64,000 nt of DNA from Metabacillus arenae (GCF_014773385.1 NZ_JACXAI010000031.1:1-64000), one strand, 5' to 3'. Positions 27,103 to 37,669 are shown, counted from the first letter of the stretch. Notes: generated by a model from the sequence alone, not told the origin. A program made the numbers and translations.

Positions 27103-30100
27103 CTAAATTAACTTATTTAACAATATTTCACTCCTATGACGAATACCTTTAGAACTATGCTTCGCCTTTACCACACTTACACCTTGATTTTCAATAATTT
27201 TTAATGTTTTACTCGTCCAAGTGCCGTTGTCATTAACAAGATTCACAAATAAACAATTATAAATATAATTCCAGTTATGAATAGTAGGCGATGATAAAAT
27301 GAGCATCGACAACGAACGATTTTCTCGCTCTACTTCTATAATGTTGAATCGTTGTCTATTTACCATATATACTTCAGCAATCACATATCGTCTTTTCGTA
27401 ACATTGTCACTTAGCTTTGTAAATTTACGTTCTCCTAAGCCCTCTGGGAACACATCGGTAAATGCTCTAATTACCTGTACTTGCGGGTGCTGTTCCAATA
27501 TTTTTAACATATTAATAAAATCTTGCAGCTCACCTTGTGCCTGAATTTCATGTAGCATTTGATGCTCCAACCCTCGTGCAAGTTGTTGGCCACCACTATC
27601 AGCTGTAGATCGAATTAAATCATTAATGCCATAGTATTTCTTAGTATTTTCATCTTCTTTCGTTCGCTGCTTTGAGGAACTACTGCTAATTCGTTTGATT
27701 TTGGGTACCGATGTAAATTCATGTTTCAACTGATTCATTTGTACAAGTTCAAAACTTTCTGTAGAACCATCTACTTGTTCATCTAATGTAAATCCTTCTC
27801 CATCGTCCTTTTTATTCAAGGAGAGATAAGTGTATTTCTTTGCCTCATTTGATTTCACTTGATCTTGTATTTCTGGATGTGAAATTGTGATATGTTCGTA
27901 TGGAATATGTTTATTTTTCACATTTACGATTTGCAGAACTGTCCACGTATTATTATTCTCTTTTACACGTGCTGTAATTGTAATCGATTGTGTAAAGCTC
28001 CATTCAAATTTCAAAGACTTTTCCTGCAACCAAGTAAAGGCAATATTTTCGTAAATTTTCCTTAAATCACGATTCGTTAACAACCATGCCAATTGATAAA
28101 TGAATGTTGTTTTTATGTATTTCAATTCATATTGTGATGAAAAGCTAAGATGAATTTTATTAGGTTCATATGTTTCTGTGAAGAATTGAGGAAATGAATT
28201 CGATTCAAACAAGCGATATAAAAGGAAGCCGTTCGGAGCTAAAATGCTTCGCAACACTTCTATGACTGGTAAAATTACATTCTTGCCATCAAAAGAGAAC
28301 ACGAAACTACGAGAAGTTGCAGGATCGTCCATACCTCGAATTTTCCAAGGCTTCTCATAATACTTCACGCCATTAGGATAAATAGTTATATCTACTTCTC
28401 GCACTCCTTGAGGTGGATGACTTGTTGTTATAAACCCATCCGTATAAAAGTGTTGTATTGCTAAGCAGGGTAAAGTTCCCCAGTCCATCAGAATTTTTTC
28501 TGTTTGTCCACTCGCACGAAAATAAGCATGTATCATCATTTTATGATCTTGTCGGAAGGGCTCGCCAATCCAAATTAATTCGGCTTTTTCTCCCTTTACA
28601 AATGGCCAAGTAATTTTAACCTGTTGTTTGCTCAAACTTTCCACTTCCTGTTTTGTTCGTAAATACTCTTCCAAATACGGTTTTATTTCATGAAAATGAT
28701 GTGACTTAACAGCGCCAATACGCTGCACCTTCCATAATACAACTGATTCTTGCTCCTGTAACATTCGATCAATAATCTTACAACAACGTCTGATTTGGAA
28801 TTGCTGAGTAGATTCCGTAGTTTCAGATAGGAGCTTTTTAGTCTGGGGGAGCTTATCAAGATGTTTCTCCAAGTTTGATAATATTCCAAGCCGTTTTCCA
28901 ATAATCGAGATTGTAATTCGAACAGGTTTATCTAGTTCGATTAGCTCCTTGTAAAGCTTCTCCACTTTAGAGCAGTATTCTCGATCACGTGAGGCCCAAT
29001 CGACGATTGCTTGATTATTCTTCTTCTCCTGAATTATAGGCAACTGTTCAAACAGCCATTCTTTATCGTGATGATACAAGTACATATATTCTTTTGGAAA
29101 ACACTTACGAATTTGTGTTCTTGAATAATTTGGGTATTGCCGCATTCCTTTTAATAATTGTTTTCGATAAATTAGCAACATCGAATGAATATCGTTTTCT
29201 GATATCCCTTCTATTTTTATCTCTGAAGAAAGATATTTTTTAACCGTTTTCGAATCTACACCAAGCATTTTAGCTAATGTTCTTGTACTGTACGTCCCTT
29301 CGGCTTCCAATTCACGTAATTTGACCTTCCAGACGTCTCCAAACGCTTTTATACGTCCAATACGATATTTATCTTCAGATAATTTATCAGGACCTTTTCT
29401 AGCGTAAATAAAGCCACAAGAGCATTCAAACGTACCAATGGGTGCTTTTGCTTTAAAATCTCTCGTAACATTTACTTCAGGAATCACAAATTCCTTATAA
29501 TGATTAGCTGCTTTATTTAAACAAGGCCATGGGCCACTACCGAAAGGACCTGTATCAGCTTCAACTTGTAAAAGGGAATCTACATCTTGTTCTAAGAAAA
29601 AAAGCATAAGCAAATGACGGAAAGGATGTGCATGGCGTTTTAGATTACGTGTAATGACCTTCAGCCAATTGTACTCATCATCAACATCGATTGCTGATTC
29701 ATACTTAACTAAAAATCCTTTTGGGAACTTTGATTGAAATGCTTTGTATAACTCATTTTGACGAATTCGATTAGAAGTTGTTATTAAATTTCGCTCACGT
29801 AAAAGAACACGATATTTAAGATTAATAGATTCTCTTGAAAATTGATGTATTGGGACTTGTAGCAGTTGATAGGCAATCTTTGCCAAAGCAATTTGAATAG
29901 TTACAAACTCTTTTGGTTCAACTTCTTGCAGGATCGATAAGTTCATTAGCTTTTTATCAAATAGAATAAACTCAATTCGACTTTGCTTTGAAAAATCGAT
30001 AGGATACTTCTTTAATTTCAATTCATGATGCGCGCAGAAATCAATCCCTTGTAGTTGATGCTCACGATGAATATAGGGCTCTCCATGTTGCTCAATATCA

Positions 30101-30483
30101 CTAACTGCACATTCTGAACAATAATAGAGTCCGTCCTTTTTACAAATACCTCCTGCGACCATTCCAAGTCTTGTATAAAGTCCTTTTCCATCTCCTTGAA
30201 CATCTTGTAGAAGTTCTTTCTGGCGTTGTTTAGAAAGAAACGGAGCATAGTAAGGATAAATAGTATGCTTAGCTAATAGGCTTTTAACAGAATAGTTGGA
30301 GCCTAATTGCTCAGCTAGAACAGAAAAACGGCTGCCAATCTCTACACTTGGTATAACAGAACGACTTTGAAATACTTCATCCAACGTATCCTTGCAATCA
30401 ATATTTCCACTGTAAAAGTGATAACGTGCGACCGCCGAATATATCAATTCATCTGAATATGGATCAGTAAAGAATGACAGCAT
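27103..30483 (-). CDS. TnsD-TnsE fusion, dual transposon target selector
   Basis: One 1126-residue frame. Residues 1-~610 are a TnsD/TniQ protein: an N-terminal TniQ fold starting DPYSDELIYSAVARYH, a zinc site of C122xxC125 ... C150xxH153, a second Cys pair near 354-356, and a helix-turn-helix near 398-419. Residues ~622-1126 follow Tn7 TnsE along its length: IWIGEPFRQ at the start, SFDGKNVILPVIEVLRSIL, YQLAWLLTNRDLRKIYENI, and the C-terminal target/DNA-binding part with VFPEGLGERKF and KHSSKGIRHRSEILL. Tn7 TnsD is 508 residues and TnsE 538, so the sum fits a full fusion with no stop between. TnsD sends insertions to glmS, TnsE to replicating or conjugating DNA. It lies 11 bases after tnsC. 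Confidence 0.85.
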   Translation of the reverse strand: MLSFFTDPYSDELIYSAVARYHFYSGNIDCKDTLDEVFQSRSVIPSVEIGSRFSVLAEQLGSNYSVKSLLAKHTIYPYYAPFLSKQRQKELLQDVQGDGKGLYTRLGMVAGGICKKDGLYYCSECAVSDIEQHGEPYIHREHQLQGIDFCAHHELKLKKYPIDFSKQSRIEFILFDKKLMNLSILQEVEPKEFVTIQIALAKIAYQLLQVPIHQFSRESINLKYRVLLRERNLITTSNRIRQNELYKAFQSKFPKGFLVKYESAIDVDDEYNWLKVITRNLKRHAHPFRHLLMLFFLEQDVDSLLQVEADTGPFGSGPWPCLNKAANHYKEFVIPEVNVTRDFKAKAPIGTFECSCGFIYARKGPDKLSEDKYRIGRIKAFGDVWKVKLRELEAEGTYSTRTLAKMLGVDSKTVKKYLSSEIKIEGISENDIHSMLLIYRKQLLKGMRQYPNYSRTQIRKCFPKEYMYLYHHDKEWLFEQLPIIQEKKNNQAIVDWASRDREYCSKVEKLYKELIELDKPVRITISIIGKRLGILSNLEKHLDKLPQTKKLLSETTESTQQFQIRRCCKIIDRMLQEQESVVLWKVQRIGAVKSHHFHEIKPYLEEYLRTKQEVESLSKQQVKITWPFVKGEKAELIWIGEPFRQDHKMMIHAYFRASGQTEKILMDWGTLPCLAIQHFYTDGFITTSHPPQGVREVDITIYPNGVKYYEKPWKIRGMDDPATSRSFVFSFDGKNVILPVIEVLRSILAPNGFLLYRLFESNSFPQFFTETYEPNKIHLSFSSQYELKYIKTTFIYQLAWLLTNRDLRKIYENIAFTWLQEKSLKFEWSFTQSITITARVKENNNTWTVLQIVNVKNKHIPYEHITISHPEIQDQVKSNEAKKYTYLSLNKKDDGEGFTLDEQVDGSTESFELVQMNQLKHEFTSVPKIKRISSSSSKQRTKEDENTKKYYGINDLIRSTADSGGQQLARGLEHQMLHEIQAQGELQDFINMLKILEQHPQVQVIRAFTDVFPEGLGERKFTKLSDNVTKRRYVIAEVYMVNRQRFNIIEVERENRSLSMLILSSPTIHNWNYIYNCLFVNLVNDNGTWTSKTLKIIENQGVSVVKAKHSSKGIRHRSEILLNKLI

Positions 30484-30494
30484 TTGATTCCCTC

Positions 30495-32189
30495 CTAGTA
30501 GAATTCCTCCAAAGGATTTTTAATGTATCCATTCGCTTTGAGTAGTTCGTAGGAGTGTTGTTTTTTGTCTAACGCTTCCTTTCTTAGCTTTAGCAATGGT
30601 AGAATTTCTGCATTTTTTTCTTTTGCCTTTGCTTTCTGATCTTTCTTTTGTTGATTTAATGCAATCGCCTGCTGAATCACATCTGATTTAAGTTGATTAA
30701 ATTCAGTATCAAGTGGATTTCCCTCAACTATTTTTTGTGCGAGCTTTTTAATATCGTTTTCTTTCAAACTATCAAAAATACCAAGGGCTGCCACTTCAAC
30801 ACTTAAGTTCCCGATCATGTCTTGACGTTTATACTCGATTGTATTTTGGCGCTCTTTAAATGCTTCTTGAATACGTCCTGTCATTTCAGTATTTCGCTTG
30901 TGATTCAGCATGACTTCATCCAAGTTAATCATAATATCTTCATATTTCATCATATCGGCAAAATTGTTCGTCCGAATAGCTGTCATCATTGGTTGAATCG
31001 TTTGCATATCTTCCCTAGCAGTCTTTTTTAATACTTGTGGTGTAATGATTTCAGCCGGGTTGTCTTCATCAAATAATACTCGTTCTTGCGCTAGAATAAA
31101 TAGGTTCACGGCAACAGCAGTAATCCCTTGGCATTCATAATAAAATGCCTTCTTTGTCTCCTCTGTAAGCTCAGAATGGGTTTTTAAACACTGTAATTCC
31201 CAAAGTGTCTCTAGGAAAAACTCCCACTCTTCACTATTTTCGTCCATACGATCCCAAATAATAGCTCCATCACTCGCTGCCCGTCTTGCCTGTCTGAAGT
31301 TTCCTTTGAATAGTTTTTGTGCTTTAGAAGTGCCGATTAAAACCGTAGGAATGCCAACTGTATTAGACAGTGTTACAAAAAAATTCAACATTTCTTCCTG
31401 TTCATTTTTGGAATGTAGTAAGTGCTGGATTTCATCAATTACTAGAACACCAATGCCGTACATACTTGCTAACGATGTCATGTGCAATAACATTGTCGAT
31501 GTCACACGGTTCAAATAACCGTACTTTTCTAAATATCGAGTGCCTAGTAAATCATCAATTGCTTTGAAAAAGCTTTTGCAAAGTGTAGATAAACTTCCAT
31601 CATACGGGCAGTCAATTTTAAGCCAAACAATTTGAGTTCGATTAAACGGTTGTCCTTTGTATTCTTCATGCTTTATCACTTGTGGATACATAAGCAAAAG
31701 ACGTTCAATTGCTGTTGTTTTACCAATTCCAGAAATACCGATAATGGATAAGCTATCGGCAGTTGAACGCATATAATTTAGTCGTTCATCTATATATTTA
31801 TGAGCTGTTTCCTCTTCTTCACGCAATTCATGCAACACTCGAACACGCTCTAGAAATGTTCTATCTAATGGATTTCGCGCCAAGTAACCTCTCCGAATCA
31901 ATGTAGACAATCGACGTTCTACCTCGAAATGAATCGGTAACGGCTGGATAAAATTCCTTACACGTTTTAAGACGTGATAACGAATATTCGTTTCACTTAA
32001 CTTATCTTGCTCACTAATTCGTGGAGTCACCATAAATCGCTCTAGCACATCATCCTCATTAAATATAGGTGGAAGAGCTTCGATGAAAGGATTATTGGTA
32101 TATTCATTTAAAAGTTGCTGCTTATAGACAGCTTTCTCAAAATCCCCTTTTAAGACAACCATGTCATTTGTCTTTCCCAAATTCCTCAT
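30495..32189 (-). CDS. tnsC: transposition AAA+ regulator TnsC (inner element)
   Basis: A 564-residue AAA+ ATPase with Walker A GISGIGKTT at residues 151-159 and Walker B VLVIDEIQHL, the TnsC class that carries the target-selector signal to the TnsAB transposase. The start MRNLGKTND is chosen by match with the outer copy (MRSLKKNED); an earlier in-frame ATG would lie deep inside tnsB. It overlaps tnsB by 26 bases. This is the only intact tnsC in the window, since the outer copy is cut after 85 codons. Confidence 0.92.
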   Translation of the reverse strand: MRNLGKTNDMVVLKGDFEKAVYKQQLLNEYTNNPFIEALPPIFNEDDVLERFMVTPRISEQDKLSETNIRYHVLKRVRNFIQPLPIHFEVERRLSTLIRRGYLARNPLDRTFLERVRVLHELREEEETAHKYIDERLNYMRSTADSLSIIGISGIGKTTAIERLLLMYPQVIKHEEYKGQPFNRTQIVWLKIDCPYDGSLSTLCKSFFKAIDDLLGTRYLEKYGYLNRVTSTMLLHMTSLASMYGIGVLVIDEIQHLLHSKNEQEEMLNFFVTLSNTVGIPTVLIGTSKAQKLFKGNFRQARRAASDGAIIWDRMDENSEEWEFFLETLWELQCLKTHSELTEETKKAFYYECQGITAVAVNLFILAQERVLFDEDNPAEIITPQVLKKTAREDMQTIQPMMTAIRTNNFADMMKYEDIMINLDEVMLNHKRNTEMTGRIQEAFKERQNTIEYKRQDMIGNLSVEVAALGIFDSLKENDIKKLAQKIVEGNPLDTEFNQLKSDVIQQAIALNQQKKDQKAKAKEKNAEILPLLKLRKEALDKKQHSYELLKANGYIKNPLEEFY

Positions 32190-34320
32190 CTCGCTTCTTC
32201 TTAAGTTTTTCCATAAGACGTGAGTCTGATTTCTTAGGTGGTGTTTCATCAATCTTCTCTTTTGTAACAAAGTCGATTACGTCAGCTGCTTCACTAACCT
32301 TATTAGGTGATAAATCAAACTTTTCAGCTTCACGATTTAACTGTTTTTCAACATCCTTGTTTTCACGAATAGCTGCTATTTTAGCCTTCTTACTTGTTGG
32401 TTGATTAAAAGATTGTTTTTTGTTCTTCGCAGCCTTTTTAATAATCTCTTCCAATGCAGCATTAGTATTCACTGTAAGCTGAATTTGATTTGTTCGATCC
32501 ATTTCTTCTAGTTCATTCCGAAGTTGTTGTTGAAAGACAATTTCCTCTAGGAAGTCACCTTTATATTGCTGACTAGGTTCTAATAAAATACACGTCTCAA
32601 AATCTATTCCGTCATCGTGGGGAATATAGACTTTTTCAATGTGTCGTGGATCATAAACAATTTCTAAACTTCTATTTTTCAACTTCAAATACCATTGCTC
32701 TTCAATCGCTTGACGAGAACCATAAAGAAGATTTTTAAACTTGATTCCTGCTCTTGAAATTGTCGCTTTTCCACGTGGAAGCACGTTCAGACGAAGAATA
32801 TTTCGATCAACTGTTCTTAACCTTCCTTTGCGGTTTTGAATGCCCCAATTCCATAAATTAATTGGCGTTGGCACTAGCCCATCAGCTACCATTTCTTTTT
32901 CAATAGGATATTTATCAATGATTTTTTGGTTATGATGCAATACCATCGTAATAACAAGAGATGTAAATTCCTTTAGATTCAGCGTAGCGTTTAAGCGATA
33001 ATCTTGATCACCACGTTCTCGATATTCCTTTTGAATCGCCCCAGGTGCTTTTTGCTTTACTTTTCCATTTAATGTACGGAACTTCCTTTCAACAATCCCT
33101 TTCAAATCTCCCCGATAAGCTGTGGTATTCTCAATTTTAATATTAAGATTGTTAATTAAATTCTCTACCGAATAGCCTTCAAACTCACCTCGGTCAGCGA
33201 TAATAATTTCAGGTAAATGATGTGTTGGCCATTGCTCAGGTGTAATATTAATTCCGTACTGCATACAGAACTCTACTTTGTCAGCAACCATATTATCCAA
33301 AGCCATCATTGCACCAATCCATGACGGCCCTTCTAGCCCAACATAAAGACCTGTAATAATGCGTGAATATACATCAAGTACAGCATAAATAACTGGTCGC
33401 CCAATTACTTTATTTACGTCAAGTGAACTGACTAAATAAATATCTGCGATAGTTGCGTCAATTTGAAATCTAGTACCGGGACCATTAGTTTCTGATTTAG
33501 AATCACTTAAAATCGGACGATGCTTCAATTCATATTCCTTTGTACTTTTACGGAACTGAATATCCTTTTTCGGGTCTTCAAGCTTTTTAAACCAGTAGTA
33601 AAACTGATGGTACGAGGGAATTCGAGTGGCCTCCCAAATACGGTACTTTAGCTCACCATTTTCCTTATAGCGATCAGAGTAAAAGTCACGCAGCATGAAA
33701 TTATAAACATCTCGTAAAGAGTAATTATTCTTTTTCCTGTAGTACTTGTTGATAACGTGCTCAATTTGGACCTTTACCTCGTCAGTAATGTTAATACCGG
33801 TTTGATATTCATTATTTATGTTTATCTTTCTAGGACGACCAACCTTTGCATTTGTTAGGACTTTTGTTCTCCCTTTACCACCTGAATTAGAGTAGTCGGG
33901 TAACATAGCGTTTTTTGTCATCCCCCTCTGCCAATAGCGAGTCAGTAACTTTTTAACTTTTGTCTTGCCTAAGTTGCTGTCCCGAACGATTTCACGAATT
34001 TTATTTTCTCTTCCTCGTTTGTAGAGCAAATCTTGCATATTGGGGACACAGTATTTTTGTATAGTTTCCCAATCTTCTTCGCGCTTACGAATTTGCACTT
34101 CTGTTAAATCACTTTCTGAAATCACTTTTGCATATGGATCATTAATCTCAAGTAGCTCTCCTTGATTCATCTCTGTAATTAGGTTGGAATATAGCTCCCT
34201 CCTCGGCATAGCACTACTCGTGTCAATATTAACAATATAGACATGTGGTTCTTCAATATCAATTACCCGAATCCTTGTCGAATCGGTCACATATTGAAAC
34301 ACTTGATTAATATAAATCAT
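32164..34320 (-). CDS. tnsB: transposase TnsB (inner element)
   Basis: A 718-residue DDE recombinase with the catalytic aspartates in FQIDATI and IIIADRGEFEG and the glutamate in GIVERKF, at the same spacing as the outer copy. N-terminal helix-turn-helix domains precede a basic stretch. It cuts and joins the 3' ends of the element. It overlaps the tnsA remnant by four bases and tnsC by 26. It is closely similar to the outer TnsB across its length, yet the end repeats it should bind differ in their core. Confidence 0.95.
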   Translation of the reverse strand: MIYINQVFQYVTDSTRIRVIDIEEPHVYIVNIDTSSAMPRRELYSNLITEMNQGELLEINDPYAKVISESDLTEVQIRKREEDWETIQKYCVPNMQDLLYKRGRENKIREIVRDSNLGKTKVKKLLTRYWQRGMTKNAMLPDYSNSGGKGRTKVLTNAKVGRPRKININNEYQTGINITDEVKVQIEHVINKYYRKKNNYSLRDVYNFMLRDFYSDRYKENGELKYRIWEATRIPSYHQFYYWFKKLEDPKKDIQFRKSTKEYELKHRPILSDSKSETNGPGTRFQIDATIADIYLVSSLDVNKVIGRPVIYAVLDVYSRIITGLYVGLEGPSWIGAMMALDNMVADKVEFCMQYGINITPEQWPTHHLPEIIIADRGEFEGYSVENLINNLNIKIENTTAYRGDLKGIVERKFRTLNGKVKQKAPGAIQKEYRERGDQDYRLNATLNLKEFTSLVITMVLHHNQKIIDKYPIEKEMVADGLVPTPINLWNWGIQNRKGRLRTVDRNILRLNVLPRGKATISRAGIKFKNLLYGSRQAIEEQWYLKLKNRSLEIVYDPRHIEKVYIPHDDGIDFETCILLEPSQQYKGDFLEEIVFQQQLRNELEEMDRTNQIQLTVNTNAALEEIIKKAAKNKKQSFNQPTSKKAKIAAIRENKDVEKQLNREAEKFDLSPNKVSEAADVIDFVTKEKIDETPPKKSDSRLMEKLKKKRDEEFGKDK

Positions 34321-35155
34321 CCGTATTTCACCTTCTCTAAATTACCTTCATCAATACACTTAATATCAATTGTTCGCTCTAAATCAATCGGCTTTTGCAT
34401 ATCAATGACTACGATTTTTCTAGCAAGCAAGTGATAAAATAGTGTAACACCACTTCCAAAAGGTAAGTGTGTATCTGTATCAAACTCATTAGTAATTTCA
34501 CGGATACTTCGTGAATTATTCAATAGGCGATTCATAAGAGACATGGATAAATCCTCAATATTTTGGTCATCCATTTCTTGATATACATCATAGCTACGAA
34601 TATCAAAATAATCATGGATATAACTAATATTTCTAGCCATTGTCTTATGAATTTCTTCCTCTGTTACAGTTGCCCAATTAATGCTTCTACGCTTCCAATA
34701 TTCCCGTTCAATTTCAAACTTCTCTAACACACGTTCTTCTAACAGCTTATCTTTCATTTTGATAGTATGAGCGACTTCAAATACACCTTGTCCTTTATCA
34801 ACTGTTAATAAAAAGTCCGTTGTCATAACAATTGGATCGCCTGTTTTTGGATCAGCTGGGTGTTTAATCCCAAGCTCTTCAGCAATGACAATCGTCTCTT
34901 CTTGTGGTAATAAAGGAAATTGTTCACGAAATCCAAGATAACATCAGAAAATTCAGTTAAATAAAAGTAGTTCCGTTCCAAATCTGATAAAAACTCATGT
35001 TGTCTGCCTGTTTTTATACCTTTTAATCTTGTTGACCGACCTAATGAGGAAACATCTTGAATTTTAAGCCAAGGCTGATAATCTACCCCACTGCCAGCTC
35101 CTCGACCCTCTTTAATCCACTTATCAATTTTAGATGTTCTTTTCCTTTTCGACAC
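34317..35155 (-). pseudogene. tnsA: TnsA endonuclease gene with one-base deletion (inner element)
   Basis: The first 71 codons match the outer TnsA, including the catalytic glutamate in LSDLERNYFY, up to EFSD. One base is then missing near 34938-34941 compared with the outer gene, and the frame ends after another ~39 foreign codons. The rest, with the catalytic MTTDF aspartate and the following lysine, remains open in another frame (34826-34317). The break lies between the catalytic residues, so no active TnsA is expected unless the ribosome shifts frame or the base is a sequencing error. Confidence 0.85.
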
Positions 35156-35162
35156 AAAAACA

Positions 35163-35190
35163 CCCCTTTAGATAATCATATCCAAAGGGG
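35163..35190 (-). promoter_or_regulatory. tnsA ribosome-binding-site hairpin (inner element)
   Basis: CCCCTTTGGATA and TATCTAAAGGGG pair on the minus-strand RNA with loop UGAU. The AAGGGG that serves as the ribosome binding site of tnsA is in the 3' arm. Relative to the outer copy one A-U pair is replaced by G-U, so the stem is kept. Confidence 0.65.
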
Positions 35191-35192
35191 CA

Positions 35193-35281
35193 AAGCTTCG
35201 CATCTTTTTTATAAACGTCGCGACTTTATTTTAAACATCGCATCTTTTTTATAAACATCGCGACTTTATTTTAAATCTACA
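35193..35281 (-). repeat. right end of the inner Tn7-like element
   Basis: Four repeats with exact 20-bp period start at 35193, 35213, 35233 and 35253 (pattern AAACATCGCGACTTTATTTT, alternating with CATCTTTTTT forms). The 9-bp tip AAATCTACA ends at 35281, so the element terminus reads TGTAGA on the minus strand. The outer tnsC sequence begins directly beyond. The expected 5-bp target duplication is ATAGG (35282-35286). Confidence 0.75.
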
Positions 35282-35538
35282 ATAGGTAAAGGCTGTGTAA
35301 AGGTTTTAACTCTTTTCAAAATATGATAGCGAATATTAACTTCTCGAGCCTTATCTTGATTTGTGATACGTGGTGTAACCATGAAACGGTCTAATACATC
35401 ATCCTCTGAAAAAATCGGAGGAAGAGCTTCAATGAATGGATTTTGGTCATACTCTGACAAAGGTTGCTCTTTATATGCTGCTTTCTCGAAATCACCCTTT
35501 AAAACAACAATGTCTTCATTCTTTTTCAAACTCCTCAT
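35282..35538 (-). pseudogene. tnsC: TnsC, 85-codon N-terminal remnant (outer element)
   Basis: From MRSLKKNED to TQPLPI it is about 80% identical to the first part of the inner TnsC, then it is cut by the right end of the inner element. The ATPase motifs are lost. The frame runs four codons into the transposon end before stopping. It overlaps tnsB by 23 bases. Confidence 0.88.
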
Positions 35539-37669
35539 CTCTTTTCTTTCTCAATTTTTCCATAAGACGAGCATTATTTGACTTAGTTATGGGTTCATCT
35601 ACTTTTTGCTTAGTTGAAAAATCAATAATCTCTGCTACCTGTGATGCTGCATTGGGGCTTAAGTCAAACTGTTCTTCTTTACGATTCATGCGTTTTTCTA
35701 CATTTTTATTTTCACGGATTGACCGTAACCTCTCAGCCTTACTCTTCGGTTCACTTTCCGTTTGTTTCTTGTCTTTTTCAGCCCTTTTAATAATTTCTTC
35801 AATGGCTGTATCTACGTTTACTGATAATTGGATTTGATTCGTTTTTTCTAGTTCTTCTAACTCACGTTGTAGTTGTTGTTGGAAAAGAATATCCTCTAAG
35901 AAATTTTCTTTATATTGTTGGCTAGGCCCTAACATTACACATATGTCATAATCCATACCATCATCATGAGGAATATAGATTTTCTCAATATTACGTGGAT
36001 CATAGACTATATTTATGCTTTTATTTTTTAATTTTAAGTACCACTGTTCCTCAAGAGCTTTGTCAGAACCATATAATAAATTTTTAAACTTAATTCCTGC
36101 TCGTGATATAGTTGCCTTACCTTTTGGCAAAACATTAAGTCTAAAAATTTTTCTTTCTATCGTTCTTGGACGCCCTTTGCGGTTCTGCACTCCCCAATTC
36201 CACAAATTTATTGGCGAAGGGACCAGTTCATCCGCAATCATCTCTTTTTCCATTGGATACTTTTCAATAATCTTTAAATTATGATACAGTACCATTTGGA
36301 TAATGATTTGTGTAAACTCTTTTAGATTCAACGTAGCATGTAAACGATAATCCATATCTCCACGTTCTCTAAACTCTTTTTGAATAGCTCCTGGTGCCTT
36401 CTTCTTTATTTTTCCATTAATAGTACGAAACTTTCTTTCTACAATCCCTTTTAAATCTCCACGATAGGCAGAAGTATTCTCAATCTTGATATTTAAATTG
36501 TTTATCAAATTCTCAACTGCATAGCCTTCAAATTCACCTCTATCAGCTATAATAATTTCCGGTATATGATGAGAAGGCCATTGTTCTTCTGTAATATCGA
36601 TTTGATACTGTTTGCAAAATTCTACTTTATCACTAACCATGTTATCTAGTGCCATCATTGCCCCTAACCAAGATGGCCCCTCTAAACCTATATAAATTCC
36701 AGTAAGCAATCTAGAATACACATCGATAACCGCATAAATTACAGGTCTACCTATTACCTTACTTCTATCTATAGCACTTGCTAAATAAATATCTGCAATT
36801 GTTGCGTCAATTTGAAATCGAGTGCCTGGCCCATTTGTTTCCATCTTCGAATTACTAATTAATGGCCGATACTTTAATTCATATTCCTTTGCACTTTTTC
36901 TAAATTGAATATCCTTTTTAGGGTCTTCGAATTTTTTGAACCAATAGTAAAATTGATGATAGGTTGGTACACGATTTGAATCCCAAATCTTATATTTTAA
37001 CGTCCCATTCTCTTTATATCTATGAGAATAAAAATCTCGTAATAAGAAGTTATAAACATCCTTTAAGGAATATTGATTTGTCGAACGATAATATTTATTA
37101 ATAACATGCTCAAATTGTATCTTTATCTCATTTGTAATATTGATACCGTATTGATTTTCTCCATTGCTATTAATATTTCGGGGTCTCCCTACCTTATTTT
37201 CATCTAATTTCCTTGTTTGACCATGTCCACCTGATTTAAAATAATCAGGCAATAATGCATTCTTGTTCATCCCTCTTTGCCAATACCGACTAAGTAATCT
37301 TTTAACTTTTGTTTTACTAACACCACTCATCTTTGCGATTTTACTCAAAGTATTTTCACGACCGCGTTTTTTTAAAAGGGTATCCATTATAGGCAAACAA
37401 TATTGCTCTATTACTTGCAATCCCTCGTCTCTTTTTAAAATCTGTACCTCAGTTAAGTCTTTATCTTCAATTGCTTTTGCAAAAGGATCGCTAATTAATA
37501 ACAATTTTTCTTGCTCAAGTTCTGATTCAATACTACTCAGTAATATTTCGCTAGGCATTGAAGATACTGCATCTATATCTACATAAAACGTCATTGGATC
37601 TACAATTTCTATGATTCTAATGCGCTTATTATCTTCAACATATTGATAAACACGATTAACTAAGATCAT
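35516..37669 (-). CDS. tnsB: transposase TnsB (outer element)
   Basis: A 717-residue DDE transposase. The catalytic triad is Asp288, Asp376 and Glu411, separated by 88 and 35 residues, exactly the spacing of Tn7 TnsB (D273, D361, E396). Winged-helix-like N-terminal domains (about 1-200) should contact the four 20-bp repeats at the right end. The C-terminal ~100 residues are charged and would contact TnsC. The gene appears intact. Its start overlaps the tnsA stop by four bases. Confidence 0.95.
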   Translation of the reverse strand: MILVNRVYQYVEDNKRIRIIEIVDPMTFYVDIDAVSSMPSEILLSSIESELEQEKLLLISDPFAKAIEDKDLTEVQILKRDEGLQVIEQYCLPIMDTLLKKRGRENTLSKIAKMSGVSKTKVKRLLSRYWQRGMNKNALLPDYFKSGGHGQTRKLDENKVGRPRNINSNGENQYGINITNEIKIQFEHVINKYYRSTNQYSLKDVYNFLLRDFYSHRYKENGTLKYKIWDSNRVPTYHQFYYWFKKFEDPKKDIQFRKSAKEYELKYRPLISNSKMETNGPGTRFQIDATIADIYLASAIDRSKVIGRPVIYAVIDVYSRLLTGIYIGLEGPSWLGAMMALDNMVSDKVEFCKQYQIDITEEQWPSHHIPEIIIADRGEFEGYAVENLINNLNIKIENTSAYRGDLKGIVERKFRTINGKIKKKAPGAIQKEFRERGDMDYRLHATLNLKEFTQIIIQMVLYHNLKIIEKYPMEKEMIADELVPSPINLWNWGVQNRKGRPRTIERKIFRLNVLPKGKATISRAGIKFKNLLYGSDKALEEQWYLKLKNKSINIVYDPRNIEKIYIPHDDGMDYDICVMLGPSQQYKENFLEDILFQQQLQRELEELEKTNQIQLSVNVDTAIEEIIKRAEKDKKQTESEPKSKAERLRSIRENKNVEKRMNRKEEQFDLSPNAASQVAEIIDFSTKQKVDEPITKSNNARLMEKLRKKRDEEFEKE

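Larger units (their letters stand above)
27103..35281 (-). mobile_element. inner Tn7-like transposon, right part (left end outside or not found)
   Basis: tnsA (broken), tnsB, tnsC and the TnsD-TnsE fusion lie in Tn7 order behind a Tn7-type right end. Cargo would extend leftward from 27.1 kb. No TGT terminus with matching 20-bp repeats and ATAGG duplication was found between 1 and 27 kb, so the left end is probably beyond the window or lost. Confidence 0.8.
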
